64,000 nucleotides of DNA from Alphaproteobacteria bacterium (lineage in GTDB: Bacteria; Pseudomonadota; Alphaproteobacteria; Micavibrionales; Micavibrionaceae). A program made the position numbers and the translations under genes. The stretch covers positions 1-64,000 of the forward strand of contig JAGRHC010000003.1 of assembly GCA_020445145.1 (NCBI GenBank), given 5' to 3'. Shown piece after piece: positions 32,885 through 41,594 of this stretch. Under the pieces are notes generated by a model that saw only the letters and a program-made list of their open reading frames with translations, ran no database searches and had not been told where the DNA came from. Numbering within the stretch: position 1 is the stretch's first letter; each line of letters begins with the position of its first letter.

Positions 32885-35274
32885 CGATAGAAGGAAAGCA
32901 TCCTTTACTCGAAAAACAGATAAAAAGAGCGTCACGCATGACCGCAGACGGGGCATGCGATATGGATATTCTGTTTGAAAGTATTGCGCAAACTTACGGG
33001 GAACAAGAAGTCCTCATGGATCGCTACGATCGCGTCGAAAAATTGATGAACAGCGAGATCCATGAAAGTAAAAAATTTCTCGACCTGATCTTAACCAATA
33101 TTGCCGAAGGCGTTTATGGACTTGATACATATGGTAAAATTATTTTTACAAATAAAGCTTCTGCCGAGCTCTTGGGGCACACCCAAGCCGAGATGATTGG
33201 CGCAGCACAATACGAATTAGTCCAGAAATCCTTGCCGGATGGCAAAGCCTTTAAAAGAACCGAAAGCATTATTTGTAAAGCATATCAGGAAGGAAAAACT
33301 TATTGCTCGGAAGATGAGTTTTTCTGGCGCAAAGACGGAACATGTTTCCCGGTTTCAATGAGCTGTACCCCTCTCGTCGATAAAAGCAAAAAAGTCTTCG
33401 GGGCTGTCATTACTTTTCAGGATATCACCGAAAGAAAGAGAATTGAGACTGAATTTAAAAACCATCAGGAAATCTTGGAACGACGTGTAAAAGAGCAAAC
33501 AACAGACCTTCAGAATGCACTCAAGGAAATACATGAAGCCAGAGATGAAGCAGAGCGTCTAAACAGGCAGATGCAGGAATACACGGACAAGCTGGAAGAA
33601 GCGCGTTATGAAGCCATCGAGGCAAAAAAAAAGGCAGAAGAAGCAAACCGCGCCAAAAGCAATTTTCTCGCCAACATGAGTCACGAAATTCGGACGCCGA
33701 TGAACGCAATTTTGGGGATGTCGAATCTAATGCTCGATACCACGCTGAATCAGGAACAAAAAGAATGGGCGAATGCAATCAAAGTGTCCGGCGATACACT
33801 CCTGAGTATCATTAACGATATCATCGATATTTCAAAAATTGAGTCAGGTAAGCTGCACTTGGAAAAAGTAAGCTTCGATCTTTGCGAAACCATTCATGAG
33901 GTCGCCAGTCTCTACGCCTATCAGGCTCGGGAAAAAGGCATCGAACTTATCATGGACTGCGATTCCACTCTTCCCCGCTTTTTTATCGGAGACCCTGTCA
34001 GAACAAAACAGATATTTACAAATTTGATCAGTAATGCCCTGAAATTTACAGCGCAGGGGCATGTCGCCGTGCGCACAAAAAAAATATCTTCATCAGAAGA
34101 CGGCATAAATATACAGCTCTCCGTAGAAGATAGCGGCATCGGGATTCCCATAGATAAGCAGAGGAAAATATTTGAAAAATTCTCTCAGGCCGAAGAATCA
34201 ACAACGCGCAAATACGGCGGCACTGGTTTAGGGCTGACGATCGTCTCAGAATTAATTGAAATGATGGGCGGATCGATTCAGGTAGAAAGTGAGGTCGGTA
34301 AAGGCTCAAAATTCATTTTCAATATGATTCTAAAGGAAGGGGAGCAGGAGAAAGACAAGGAAGATACGGAGGATATGTCCTCAATAAACGTTCTGATCGT
34401 CGATGACTGCGATTTAACACGCGATCTTCTGGTAACGGCATTGAAACGAAGAAATATCAACGCAGAATCTGTGTCCAGCGCCGAAGATGCACTCGAACGT
34501 CTTGATCAAAAAAGTGAATATTTTGATGTCTGCCTTCTTGATTATGCCCTGGACGGCATGAACGGCCTGAAGCTTGTAAAGGAATTGAGGCGCCAGAGAA
34601 AATTCGACTCCATTTCATTAATTATGGTTTCAGGTGTGATGGAACGAAAATCTTATGAGGAGTTAAAACTCATAGGACTGGACGGCTACTTTAACAAACC
34701 ATTCCAGTCAGACCAGATTATGACGGCAATTAAAATGACGGTTGATAATAAGAAAGCCGGTCTGGAGCGTGCACCGATCATAACGCGCCATAACGCGACC
34801 AAAGTACTTCACAATAAAAAATCAACGAAATCAGATGTCTATCAGCAGTATCCAGAGAAGAGGGTTCTTGCGGTCGATGACATGAAAATGAATATGATGC
34901 TGATTAAAAAAGTCTTGAGTAAATTTGGCCTACAGGTCGATACGGCAGAAAACGGGTTGGAAGCCGTTGAAAATGTAAAACACAAAGAATACGCAGCCAT
35001 TTTTATGGACTGTCAGATGCCGGACATGGATGGATTTGAAGCAACAAGAGCCATTCGTGCATTTGAAAAAGAAAGTGAACGCTCTCAAACCCCCATAATT
35101 GCACTGACAGCCGATGCCATGATCGGAGACCGTGAAAAATGCCTGAGTTTTGGAATGAACGATTACATCAACAAACCATTCCGTGAAGTTGAAATCGCCG
35201 ATGCCCTGAGCAAATGGATAGGCAACGGAGAACAGGAAAAAGTCCTGGAAGGACTGAGCAAAGCGGGTAAATAG
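32881..35274 (+). CDS. Hybrid histidine kinase (PAS, HisKA, HATPase, two receivers)
   Basis: A 797-residue cytosolic hybrid kinase with no transmembrane helix. An N-terminal helical part is followed by a PAS domain (about 60-185), a coiled coil (about 190-260), HisKA with His268 in MSHEIRTPMN, an HATPase (VEDSGIGIP, GGTGLGLTIV), then receiver 1 with Asp554 in LLDYALDG and receiver 2 with Asp710 in MDCQMPDMDG. There is no HPt or DNA-binding domain, so a separate phosphotransfer protein is needed. Its start overlaps the FIST gene by 4 bases. Its position between export genes and a glycan-modification island suggests control of surface components, but that is inference. Confidence 0.93.
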   Translation: MTIEGKHPLLEKQIKRASRMTADGACDMDILFESIAQTYGEQEVLMDRYDRVEKLMNSEIHESKKFLDLILTNIAEGVYGLDTYGKIIFTNKASAELLGHTQAEMIGAAQYELVQKSLPDGKAFKRTESIICKAYQEGKTYCSEDEFFWRKDGTCFPVSMSCTPLVDKSKKVFGAVITFQDITERKRIETEFKNHQEILERRVKEQTTDLQNALKEIHEARDEAERLNRQMQEYTDKLEEARYEAIEAKKKAEEANRAKSNFLANMSHEIRTPMNAILGMSNLMLDTTLNQEQKEWANAIKVSGDTLLSIINDIIDISKIESGKLHLEKVSFDLCETIHEVASLYAYQAREKGIELIMDCDSTLPRFFIGDPVRTKQIFTNLISNALKFTAQGHVAVRTKKISSSEDGINIQLSVEDSGIGIPIDKQRKIFEKFSQAEESTTRKYGGTGLGLTIVSELIEMMGGSIQVESEVGKGSKFIFNMILKEGEQEKDKEDTEDMSSINVLIVDDCDLTRDLLVTALKRRNINAESVSSAEDALERLDQKSEYFDVCLLDYALDGMNGLKLVKELRRQRKFDSISLIMVSGVMERKSYEELKLIGLDGYFNKPFQSDQIMTAIKMTVDNKKAGLERAPIITRHNATKVLHNKKSTKSDVYQQYPEKRVLAVDDMKMNMMLIKKVLSKFGLQVDTAENGLEAVENVKHKEYAAIFMDCQMPDMDGFEATRAIRAFEKESERSQTPIIALTADAMIGDREKCLSFGMNDYINKPFREVEIADALSKWIGNGEQEKVLEGLSKAGK

Positions 35275-35323
35275 CCTCCGTTGTATAAAAAGGGACAGGA
35301 AATACTTTCATCCTTTCGATGAA

Positions 35324-37162
35324 TCAAGACGATAAGTCTGGTCTGATCACCTTTTCTTTCCGGCTTCGAACCGTTTCACGGTTTTGATAAATCCACCGGA
35401 GCAAATCCGCGTAGCTATAGGTATTTTCCTTCTCAAAGACATTATGATAGACATCTTTCGGATCAAAAAAGTCGGCTTTCCCTGAAAGAATTTGTGCACT
35501 CAAAATCTTGAATTTTTTCCGGTATTCGTCAAGACTTTCTGCCGCGAATTGATCGGCAAGGCCAAGGTTTCGGAGGATTCCCCATTCTGTTCGCCCATGC
35601 GGCTCATCCCCGCGAAGACTAATAAGAGGCTTCCCGGCCAAAAGTCCGTCAATCATCGTATGGGAATGCCCAAACGGAAAAGGATCAAGAATAAGGTCAG
35701 TTTCCTGCAAAAGCTCAAAATATCGTTGATAGGTCGAATATTCTATGACCTTGCAAACCGGAAACAAGGTCTGCACATACCGCTCAAAGGCAAGCTTATC
35801 AAGTCCTTTGGTAGAGGTAATAACACTCACATCAAACGGAACATCGAGCTCTTCTGTAAGCTGGCGTACCGTCTGCAGAAATGGCGCGCTCAACTTCATA
35901 ATCATGCCGCAAAGCATAATCCGTAGCCGCTCTTTTGGCGGGCCGTCCTGAGGAACGGGCAAGGTCTTCTTCGTAATCTCAACCGGTGGAGAATGATGCA
36001 CGGTCGAGTCTTCAATAATGTAAGTATCGTTAGAAAACGCCTCGGGCGTATAATAATCTTCCCGGCCAATCACGGCGTCAATGTAGGAGCTATAGGTCGT
36101 GGCGGGATGCCCCAAAGCCATCACCTGAACAGGCGCAAGACGAACATTCGATAGCATCACAGTCGACATCGACATCCCGACCGAAAGATAAAAAATCATA
36201 TCCGGGTTGATTTCGCGGATTTTCTGAAAGACCAGATGAATCTCAAGCAAAGAGCCCTGATGAAACTCATCACACATCGTCTTGATGGAATCCCCGTCAC
36301 TTTTCATATCCATCCCGAACAAAACCACATGGAAATGCTCCCGGAACGCATTCATCCGGCTGGCCCAGCTCCTGAACATGGCGTGACCATCATTAATAAT
36401 TTCCCCGAAAACCAGAAGAACAGGCTTTTCTAGATGAGAGTTATCGCGAGGTGTTGATGGCGGGATTTTATCTTTATAATGCTCAAGAAAGTCCGAAACA
36501 TATTTGTTCAAATCACGCTTGATAATATGCTTCTGAGGCGCATCGATATAGCTGATCTTGAAATAAGGATAGATCACCTTAGACATCATATCGTGAGTAA
36601 GCGGAAGAGAACGAAAATCGCTTTTAAAACCAATCAGGGCCACCTTGTTGTCATGGGCCTGAGGCGTAAAACACTTGGTATAGCCTAGGTATGATTCAAG
36701 GGCAGGCGCGCGGTACTTCACCAGAATTTTCTTCATAACGGGCGCCAGCTGGTCGTGATCCAGAGACAAAAGCATCAAAATCTTTTTCTGCGTCAACGGG
36801 GAAAGTTTTTTCTCAGAAGCTAGCAGCGCTTGAACATGAGCGGAGGTATCCGGCATGCCTGCAAAAAACAAAATGTCATGCATCGGCTCGTGCAGGAAAA
36901 TAAACCGCTCATAATCTTCATCCGAAAAGGGAATATCCGTCTTCGTAAGACAGGTAAGAAAGATCTGCGCAAGAAGCTTGCAAAAGCCTTCGGCCTTGGG
37001 ACTTTTCTCCCGTATGTCCTTCGCAAGAAACAGGGAAAACGTATCCGTACTGCTTTGCAGCTTACAGGTCCCCAAAACCGTATAAAGCATGTCCCAGACA
37101 TTCCGCCAGTCTTGAAGCTGCACATAAGCCAGTAATTTTTTGTTATCAAGCGTATACAGCAT
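35324..37162 (-). CDS. HMW1C-like glycosyltransferase (GT41 family)
   Basis: A 612-residue protein with the length and layout of HMW1C/NGT enzymes, which transfer hexose from UDP-sugar to Asn of proteins in the cytoplasm. The helical N-terminal half is followed by a Rossmann-like part (VLLVFGEIINDGH), then SNVRLAPVQVMALGHPATT and GIMIMKLS-like GMIMKLS near residue 420, with the Lys that contacts the nucleotide in NGT. NPFPFG-like DPFPFGHSHTMIDG follows near residue 490. ATG 37162 overlaps the stop of the upstream gene (TGATG); TTG 37165 is possible. It is the third gene of a minus-strand operon with an unknown protein and a 2OG-oxygenase-like protein. No adhesin partner is in the window. Confidence 0.82.
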   Translation of the reverse strand: MLYTLDNKKLLAYVQLQDWRNVWDMLYTVLGTCKLQSSTDTFSLFLAKDIREKSPKAEGFCKLLAQIFLTCLTKTDIPFSDEDYERFIFLHEPMHDILFFAGMPDTSAHVQALLASEKKLSPLTQKKILMLLSLDHDQLAPVMKKILVKYRAPALESYLGYTKCFTPQAHDNKVALIGFKSDFRSLPLTHDMMSKVIYPYFKISYIDAPQKHIIKRDLNKYVSDFLEHYKDKIPPSTPRDNSHLEKPVLLVFGEIINDGHAMFRSWASRMNAFREHFHVVLFGMDMKSDGDSIKTMCDEFHQGSLLEIHLVFQKIREINPDMIFYLSVGMSMSTVMLSNVRLAPVQVMALGHPATTYSSYIDAVIGREDYYTPEAFSNDTYIIEDSTVHHSPPVEITKKTLPVPQDGPPKERLRIMLCGMIMKLSAPFLQTVRQLTEELDVPFDVSVITSTKGLDKLAFERYVQTLFPVCKVIEYSTYQRYFELLQETDLILDPFPFGHSHTMIDGLLAGKPLISLRGDEPHGRTEWGILRNLGLADQFAAESLDEYRKKFKILSAQILSGKADFFDPKDVYHNVFEKENTYSYADLLRWIYQNRETVRSRKEKVIRPDLSS

Positions 37163-37764
37163 CAACTCAAACCATAAAAAGTAACGGTTTTGATCGTACG
37201 GGCTTGTTTATCGCCGACAAAAGCCTTCTTCCAGGATAAAGCCTTCTTCCAGGATAAAGCCTTCTGCGCATCAAAAACACTGCCGTCATCGAGAAAATCA
37301 TGGCAGGGCGCAATCGGAGAAGCGTCCCCCATATTGTAGCGATAGGCAAGAACAGGTGCACAAGCACAAGACGCCCTCAACCAATCTGGATCAGGAGCGC
37401 CATCAAGCCCGCCAAGCTCTAGGTTCACCAAAATCAGATCAAAATCCCCCTCCGCCAAAACGGTGTCCGCAGAAGAGCAAAGCTGAACAAACGGAAAAAA
37501 GGACCGAACAATCGGGCCGTAAAGTTCTCTGGGGTCATACGACCTGCACGAAGACACATCAGCCCGCCCAAAAAGGAAAGGAAGACTCCGCCCGCCAAAA
37601 CTTGCAAACTTTTTGGCTTCCGGCGCAATCTCGGCAATCGCTGCACCGATATCGCGCCCAAGATTAAGAAAATTAACCGCATACCATCCGGGAACCAGCC
37701 CATCTTTTGCATGCGCATCAAGAATATCAGAAAGTTCAGCCGGATACCCCGGAGGCAGGATCAT
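37162..37764 (-). CDS. Protein of unknown function (200 aa) with internal tandem repeat
   Basis: Not recognised. The sequence alternates hydrophobic strands and helices (FDLILVNLELGGL, FGGRSLPFLFG) and could be a Rossmann-type domain, but no catalytic motif is clear. Near the C-terminus a six-residue unit KALSWK occurs twice in tandem, then partly a third time, encoded by an 18-base DNA repeat. It overlaps the genes on both sides by 4 and 3 bases, so it is co-translated with the 2OG-oxygenase-like protein and the HMW1C-like enzyme. That tight coupling suggests a common pathway. Confidence 0.6.
   Translation of the reverse strand: MILPPGYPAELSDILDAHAKDGLVPGWYAVNFLNLGRDIGAAIAEIAPEAKKFASFGGRSLPFLFGRADVSSCRSYDPRELYGPIVRSFFPFVQLCSSADTVLAEGDFDLILVNLELGGLDGAPDPDWLRASCACAPVLAYRYNMGDASPIAPCHDFLDDGSVFDAQKALSWKKALSWKKAFVGDKQARTIKTVTFYGLS
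37221..37265. repeat. 18-base tandem repeat inside the 200-aa unknown gene
   Basis: The unit AAGCCTTCTTCCAGGATA occurs twice exactly (37221-37238 and 37239-37256), and the first nine bases recur at 37257. The repeat keeps the reading frame, adding six residues per copy, and could vary in copy number by slippage. Confidence 0.85.
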
Positions 37765-38501
37765 CGCGCCATCACTCCTTCAAACAATGGAAAAACAATC
37801 CGCGAAAACCCGAGTACAGAGTCATTCAAAACGCGGACATCTGAAACTTCATGCTTGTTTGTATATTTCCAGATCACAAGATCACCCGCCCCCACGTCGA
37901 CATCCCGCCCGAACGTCACATAGCGCTCATCGTTGGTCATAAACTTGAAGCCCCCCTCATCGTAATCCGTCCCGTAATCGGAGAGGAAAAGCGTCATTTG
38001 CGTGCGGCGAGGATCAAACGCATGGCTGCCCGAAGGATCATGCCGTGATTCCTCCATGAAATCCGCGTGCGGCTTAACCGTAACGCCCGGGCTAAGGGTT
38101 CGGCAAAGTCTGTACTGCATAACCAGAGAATCATGGATACGCGTTGCATAGTAAAGAGGCCTGCCTTCGATCAGGTTACGCATGCGCTGGCATTCCATCG
38201 CAATATTATGCGCGGTCTCATCCAGAGGTGCCTGCCAGATTTGATGACATATCGACCAGTCGCATTCATTGGGCCGGCGAATAAGAAAAGACGGCGTATC
38301 CTTGGCAAGCTCCTGATTCTTGATAAACCCGTCATGCAAAAGATGATTATACATACCGGAAAACCAGCGCTTCCCAAGATCACGCGCGATGTCAGGAGCA
38401 ATAAAAGATTTGAAAACAGTGTAGCCCGGCCCCGCGTAAACGCTTTTGCGCATCTCCGCAACCTCGTTGCTCTCGTATAGATTTAACGCGGCGCAAAGCA
38501 T
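37761..38501 (-). CDS. 2OG-Fe(II) oxygenase-like protein
   Basis: A 246-residue protein with the facial-triad pattern of 2-oxoglutarate/iron oxygenases: His-x-Asp in VKPHADFMEES, a distal His in WKYTNKHEVSDV after GAGDLVIW, and an Arg in GFSRIVFPL to hold 2-oxoglutarate. The segment GGFKFM resembles the prolyl-hydroxylase-type core. It is the first gene of a three-gene minus-strand operon ending in an HMW1C-like glycosyltransferase, so it may hydroxylate a protein residue or a sugar that is then glycosylated. GGGATAAA lies before the ATG. It is divergent from rfbA. Confidence 0.7.
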   Translation of the reverse strand: MLCAALNLYESNEVAEMRKSVYAGPGYTVFKSFIAPDIARDLGKRWFSGMYNHLLHDGFIKNQELAKDTPSFLIRRPNECDWSICHQIWQAPLDETAHNIAMECQRMRNLIEGRPLYYATRIHDSLVMQYRLCRTLSPGVTVKPHADFMEESRHDPSGSHAFDPRRTQMTLFLSDYGTDYDEGGFKFMTNDERYVTFGRDVDVGAGDLVIWKYTNKHEVSDVRVLNDSVLGFSRIVFPLFEGVMAR

Positions 38502-38515
38502 GCTTTATCCCTGTA

Positions 38516-38528
38516 TATCACTGTGATA
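38516..38528. promoter_or_regulatory. Palindrome in the divergent promoter region
   Basis: TATCACTGTGATA is a perfect 13-base palindrome 15 bases upstream of the 2OG-oxygenase-like start, in the 120-base gap shared with rfbA. A second inverted repeat TTTGA-CCGT-TCAAA lies at 38532-38545. Both are candidate operators; no clean promoter could be assigned. Confidence 0.35.
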
Positions 38529-38578
38529 CTATTTGACCGTTCAAAGTGTAGGCATATATGGATGCAATGTCCATAAGC

Positions 38579-38607
38579 TTGGCCAGAGAAACTTGGACTA
38601 GAGAAAC
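38579..38607. repeat. Imperfect direct repeat in the rfbA leader
   Basis: TTGGCCAGAGAAAC is followed at once by TTGGACTAGAGAAAC, just before the rfbA ribosome binding site. It could be a regulator-binding repeat or a small duplication. Confidence 0.35.
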
Positions 38608-38621
38608 TAGGGAAAAAACCG

Positions 38622-39503
38622 ATGATCCGTAAAGGTATAATTCTGGCCGGTGGAACGGGATCGCGCCTGTACCCGATGACGCAAGTTGTCACAAAACAGC
38701 TGCTGCCTGTCTTTGACAAACCCATGATATATTACCCACTATCAATCCTGATGATGAAGGGCGTTCAGGACATCCTGATCATCATAAAACCGGAAGACCA
38801 GCACCTTTTTGAAAAACTCCTGGGCGATGGATCGCAATGGGGGATTCGCATCTCATACAAGGTCCAACTTGCCCCGCGAGGCCTCCCCGAAGCCTTCACC
38901 TTGGGTAGGGATTTTATTGGCAACGACCCGGTGATCCTGATTCTCGGCGATAATATTTTCTACGGCTCAGGCTTCATCAAACACATCATGCAGATGGAAG
39001 AAGAGCACAAAGGCGCCAGTATATTCACATTCCGCGTCAAAGACCCATCCCGTTTTGGCGTTGTGAATTTCGATTCAAACGGCAACATAGTGGATCTGGA
39101 AGAAAAACCACAGAACCCGCGCTCGGACTGGGCCGCATCCGGTCTTTATCTTTTCGACCCGGACGTCGTAGAACGCGCAGCCTCCTTAAAGCCATCTGAG
39201 CGCGGTGAGCTGGAAATCGTAGATCTTCTTCTGGAATATCATAAAGAAGGCCGCCTGAAAGCAGCAAGAGCCCCACGCGGCTTCGCATGGCTTGATACCG
39301 GAACCCCCGGCTCGATGATGCAGGCATCCCAATACATCCATATCGTCGAGGAACGACAAGGCATAAAAATTGCTTGTCTGGAAGAAATCGCCTATCAGCG
39401 GGGCCTCATCAGTTTTGAAAAACTTAAGATGTTAGCCTCGCAAATGGGAAACAACGCGTATGCAGAGTATATCAGGAGTATAGTAAATGACCACGAACAC
39501 TGA
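38622..39503 (+). CDS. rfbA: Glucose-1-phosphate thymidylyltransferase
   Basis: A 293-residue enzyme that makes dTDP-glucose from dTTP and glucose-1-phosphate. The nucleotide-binding signature GGTGSRLYPMT and KQLLPVFDKPMIYYPLS are at the N-terminus, and ILGDNIFYG and EEKP motifs follow, all as in RmlA. The length is normal. It opens a three-gene operon with an aminotransferase and rfbB; the aminotransferase start overlaps its end by 17 bases. dTDP-rhamnose genes rfbC and rfbD are absent here, so the product is probably an amino sugar rather than rhamnose. Confidence 0.95.
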   Translation: MIRKGIILAGGTGSRLYPMTQVVTKQLLPVFDKPMIYYPLSILMMKGVQDILIIIKPEDQHLFEKLLGDGSQWGIRISYKVQLAPRGLPEAFTLGRDFIGNDPVILILGDNIFYGSGFIKHIMQMEEEHKGASIFTFRVKDPSRFGVVNFDSNGNIVDLEEKPQNPRSDWAASGLYLFDPDVVERAASLKPSERGELEIVDLLLEYHKEGRLKAARAPRGFAWLDTGTPGSMMQASQYIHIVEERQGIKIACLEEIAYQRGLISFEKLKMLASQMGNNAYAEYIRSIVNDHEH

Positions 39504-40587
39504 GCCAAAATTCTTAGCCCTGAGACCGCTTCTCCCAACAGCAGACGAGCTCTACCCCTATCTCAAAAAAATCGATGAAAACCGCTACTACGCAAATTTT
39601 GGCCCGTTGGTAGAAGAAGTCCATGATCGCTGTGCCCAGTGGCTGAATCTGGAAGAACGAAAACACGTCATGACCGCCTCCAGCGGTATGGCCATCCTCG
39701 AACTCCTCATACAAGCCTACGATATTCCACTCGGAACCACGGCGATTATGCCCTCATGGACGTATATCGCAACCCCGCACGCTGCCCTGAACAAAGGACT
39801 CGTTCCCTATTTTGTAGATGTGGATCCTGTAAGCTGGGCCTTGACGCCGGAAATAGCTGAAAAAGCCATGAGGGATGCGCCGGGGGATGTCTCTTTGATC
39901 ATGCCTGTCGCCCCCTTTGGCCTGCCGTTACCAGTTCAAGAATGGGAAGATTTCTCACGCCGCCATAATGTGCGTGTGATCATCGATGGCGCAGCCATGT
40001 GCCTTGACGATGTGGTGCCATCCGAAACAGTTCCGACCATGGTTTCATTCCATGCCACAAAAATGCTGAACGCCGCAGAAGGCGGTCTCCTCATAATCAA
40101 AGACCAGGACATCACCCTGCGTGTCAAAAAAATGAGCCATTTCGGAACCAACAAAAAGGGTATCTTCTGGAATGCAACAAATGCAAAGATGAGCGAATAC
40201 CATGCCGCCGTTCTACTGGCGTCCATGGATGCATGGCCAAAAAGCAAATCGGACTTTATTCGGGTCGCAAAAGGCTACCACGCTGGTTTTACAGGAGCCT
40301 CAAACATTAAGCTGCGCCCCGGCTACGGCGAAGACCGCTTTAATTCCGTCTGTATGATTGAGCACAAAGGAATGGACCTTGAAAAACTTCTGGATCTTGG
40401 CGTAGAAACAAGACACTGGTGGCGCCATGCTTGCCACAATGAACCGTTATTCAGCACGATTGCCCGCGGCGACCTTCCCGTTACCGACCATCTGGCGGAA
40501 TTTACGGTTGGTCTACCGGTGCACAAAGATTTTACAGCGGACGATGTTGCCGAAATATGTGAAAAGGTCCTGCTATGCGAAGCTTGA
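39487..40587 (+). CDS. DegT/DnrJ/EryC1 family sugar aminotransferase
   Basis: A 366-residue PLP-dependent aminotransferase acting on nucleotide keto-sugars. The PLP Lys is in VSFHATKMLNAAEGG, the cofactor-binding Asp in VIIDGAA and the N-terminal TASSGMAILEL binds the phosphate. It is set between rfbA and rfbB and overlaps both. Since no 3,4-ketoisomerase gene is nearby, the simplest prediction is direct amination at C4 of dTDP-4-keto-6-deoxyglucose, giving a dTDP-4-amino-4,6-dideoxyhexose, as VioA or WecE do. The C3 versus C4 choice cannot be settled by reading. Confidence 0.9.
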   Translation: MTTNTEPKFLALRPLLPTADELYPYLKKIDENRYYANFGPLVEEVHDRCAQWLNLEERKHVMTASSGMAILELLIQAYDIPLGTTAIMPSWTYIATPHAALNKGLVPYFVDVDPVSWALTPEIAEKAMRDAPGDVSLIMPVAPFGLPLPVQEWEDFSRRHNVRVIIDGAAMCLDDVVPSETVPTMVSFHATKMLNAAEGGLLIIKDQDITLRVKKMSHFGTNKKGIFWNATNAKMSEYHAAVLLASMDAWPKSKSDFIRVAKGYHAGFTGASNIKLRPGYGEDRFNSVCMIEHKGMDLEKLLDLGVETRHWWRHACHNEPLFSTIARGDLPVTDHLAEFTVGLPVHKDFTADDVAEICEKVLLCEA

Positions 40588-41594
40588 GTACAGTCCGATT
40601 TTTTATCACAGGGGCAGCCGGTTTTATCGGATCAAACCTCGTGCACCAGATCTTGGGCGTGCTCCCCGATGCAAAAGTGCTGTCCTATGACGCCCTGACA
40701 TACGCCGGAAAGCTGGAAAATCTGGAAGGGGCGCTCGATAACCCGAACCACGAATTTATTCAAGGTGACATCGGCGACCCCGGCTTGGTGCACGCCGCGC
40801 TTGAACATTTTCGCCCCGATGTCATCATTCACCTTGCCGCCGAAACTCATGTCGACCGCTCCATCGCCGCCGCCCAGCCCTTCATCCAGACCAACATCGT
40901 CGGCCAGACCAATCTCCTGATGGCCGCACAGGATTATTTCGAAAAAAGAATGAAGGATAGAAGCGAAATTTTCCACTTCATACACATCTCAACAGATGAG
41001 GTTTTCGGAGCGCTCGGCGCAGACGACCAAAAATTTAGCGAATCCACCCCCTACGACCCGCGCAGCCCCTATTCAGCAAGTAAGGCCGCCTCCGATCACC
41101 TCGTCCGCGCATGGCAACACACCTACGAACTCCCGGCCATAATCCTGAATTGCAGCAACAATTACGGGCCGCGCCAATACCCGGAGAAGCTGATCCCCGT
41201 CGTGATCACCAAAGCGCTGTCAAAACAGGACATCCCCGTCTACGGGCAGGGACAAAACATCCGCGACTGGATTCACGTCGACGATTACGGGCGGGCCATC
41301 CTCTGCGCCGCAGAAAAAGGCGTCGCAGGACAAAGTTATTGCATTGGTGGCGGCAACGAATGGCGCAATATCGACCTTGTCCGCTTTATTTGCAAAACGC
41401 TGGATGAGCTGCACCCGCGCAAGGATGGCGAGTCTTACGAAGAGCAAATTCAATTCGTCACAGACCGCCCCGGCCACGACTTCCGCTACGCCATCAACAG
41501 TGCCAAGGCCAGAGAGGAGCTAGACTGGCAACCCCGGATCAGCTTTGAGCAAGGCCTGCAAGAAACCATAAAATGGTATCTCGAACGCCACTAA
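40575..41594 (+). CDS. rfbB: dTDP-glucose 4,6-dehydratase
   Basis: A 339-residue extended short-chain dehydrogenase that converts dTDP-glucose to dTDP-4-keto-6-deoxyglucose. It has the NAD motif ITGAAGFIGSNL, HLAAETHVDRS, the HISTDEVFG segment with catalytic Asp-Glu, and YSASKAASDHL with Tyr-Lys. It is the last gene of the rfbA operon and overlaps the aminotransferase gene by 13 bases. Its stop codon overlaps the stop of the convergent sulfotransferase gene by 3 bases. Confidence 0.95.
   Translation: MRSLSTVRFFITGAAGFIGSNLVHQILGVLPDAKVLSYDALTYAGKLENLEGALDNPNHEFIQGDIGDPGLVHAALEHFRPDVIIHLAAETHVDRSIAAAQPFIQTNIVGQTNLLMAAQDYFEKRMKDRSEIFHFIHISTDEVFGALGADDQKFSESTPYDPRSPYSASKAASDHLVRAWQHTYELPAIILNCSNNYGPRQYPEKLIPVVITKALSKQDIPVYGQGQNIRDWIHVDDYGRAILCAAEKGVAGQSYCIGGGNEWRNIDLVRFICKTLDELHPRKDGESYEEQIQFVTDRPGHDFRYAINSAKAREELDWQPRISFEQGLQETIKWYLERH

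Noticed and set aside
35307..35323. Hairpin TTCATC/GATGAA between the hybrid kinase and the HMW1C-like gene, considered as a bidirectional terminator
   Set aside because: Only six weak base pairs and no run of U on either strand.
37221..37265. Possible CRISPR or satellite array
   Set aside because: Two and a half direct 18-base copies without spacers, in frame within a gene; it is a simple tandem duplication.
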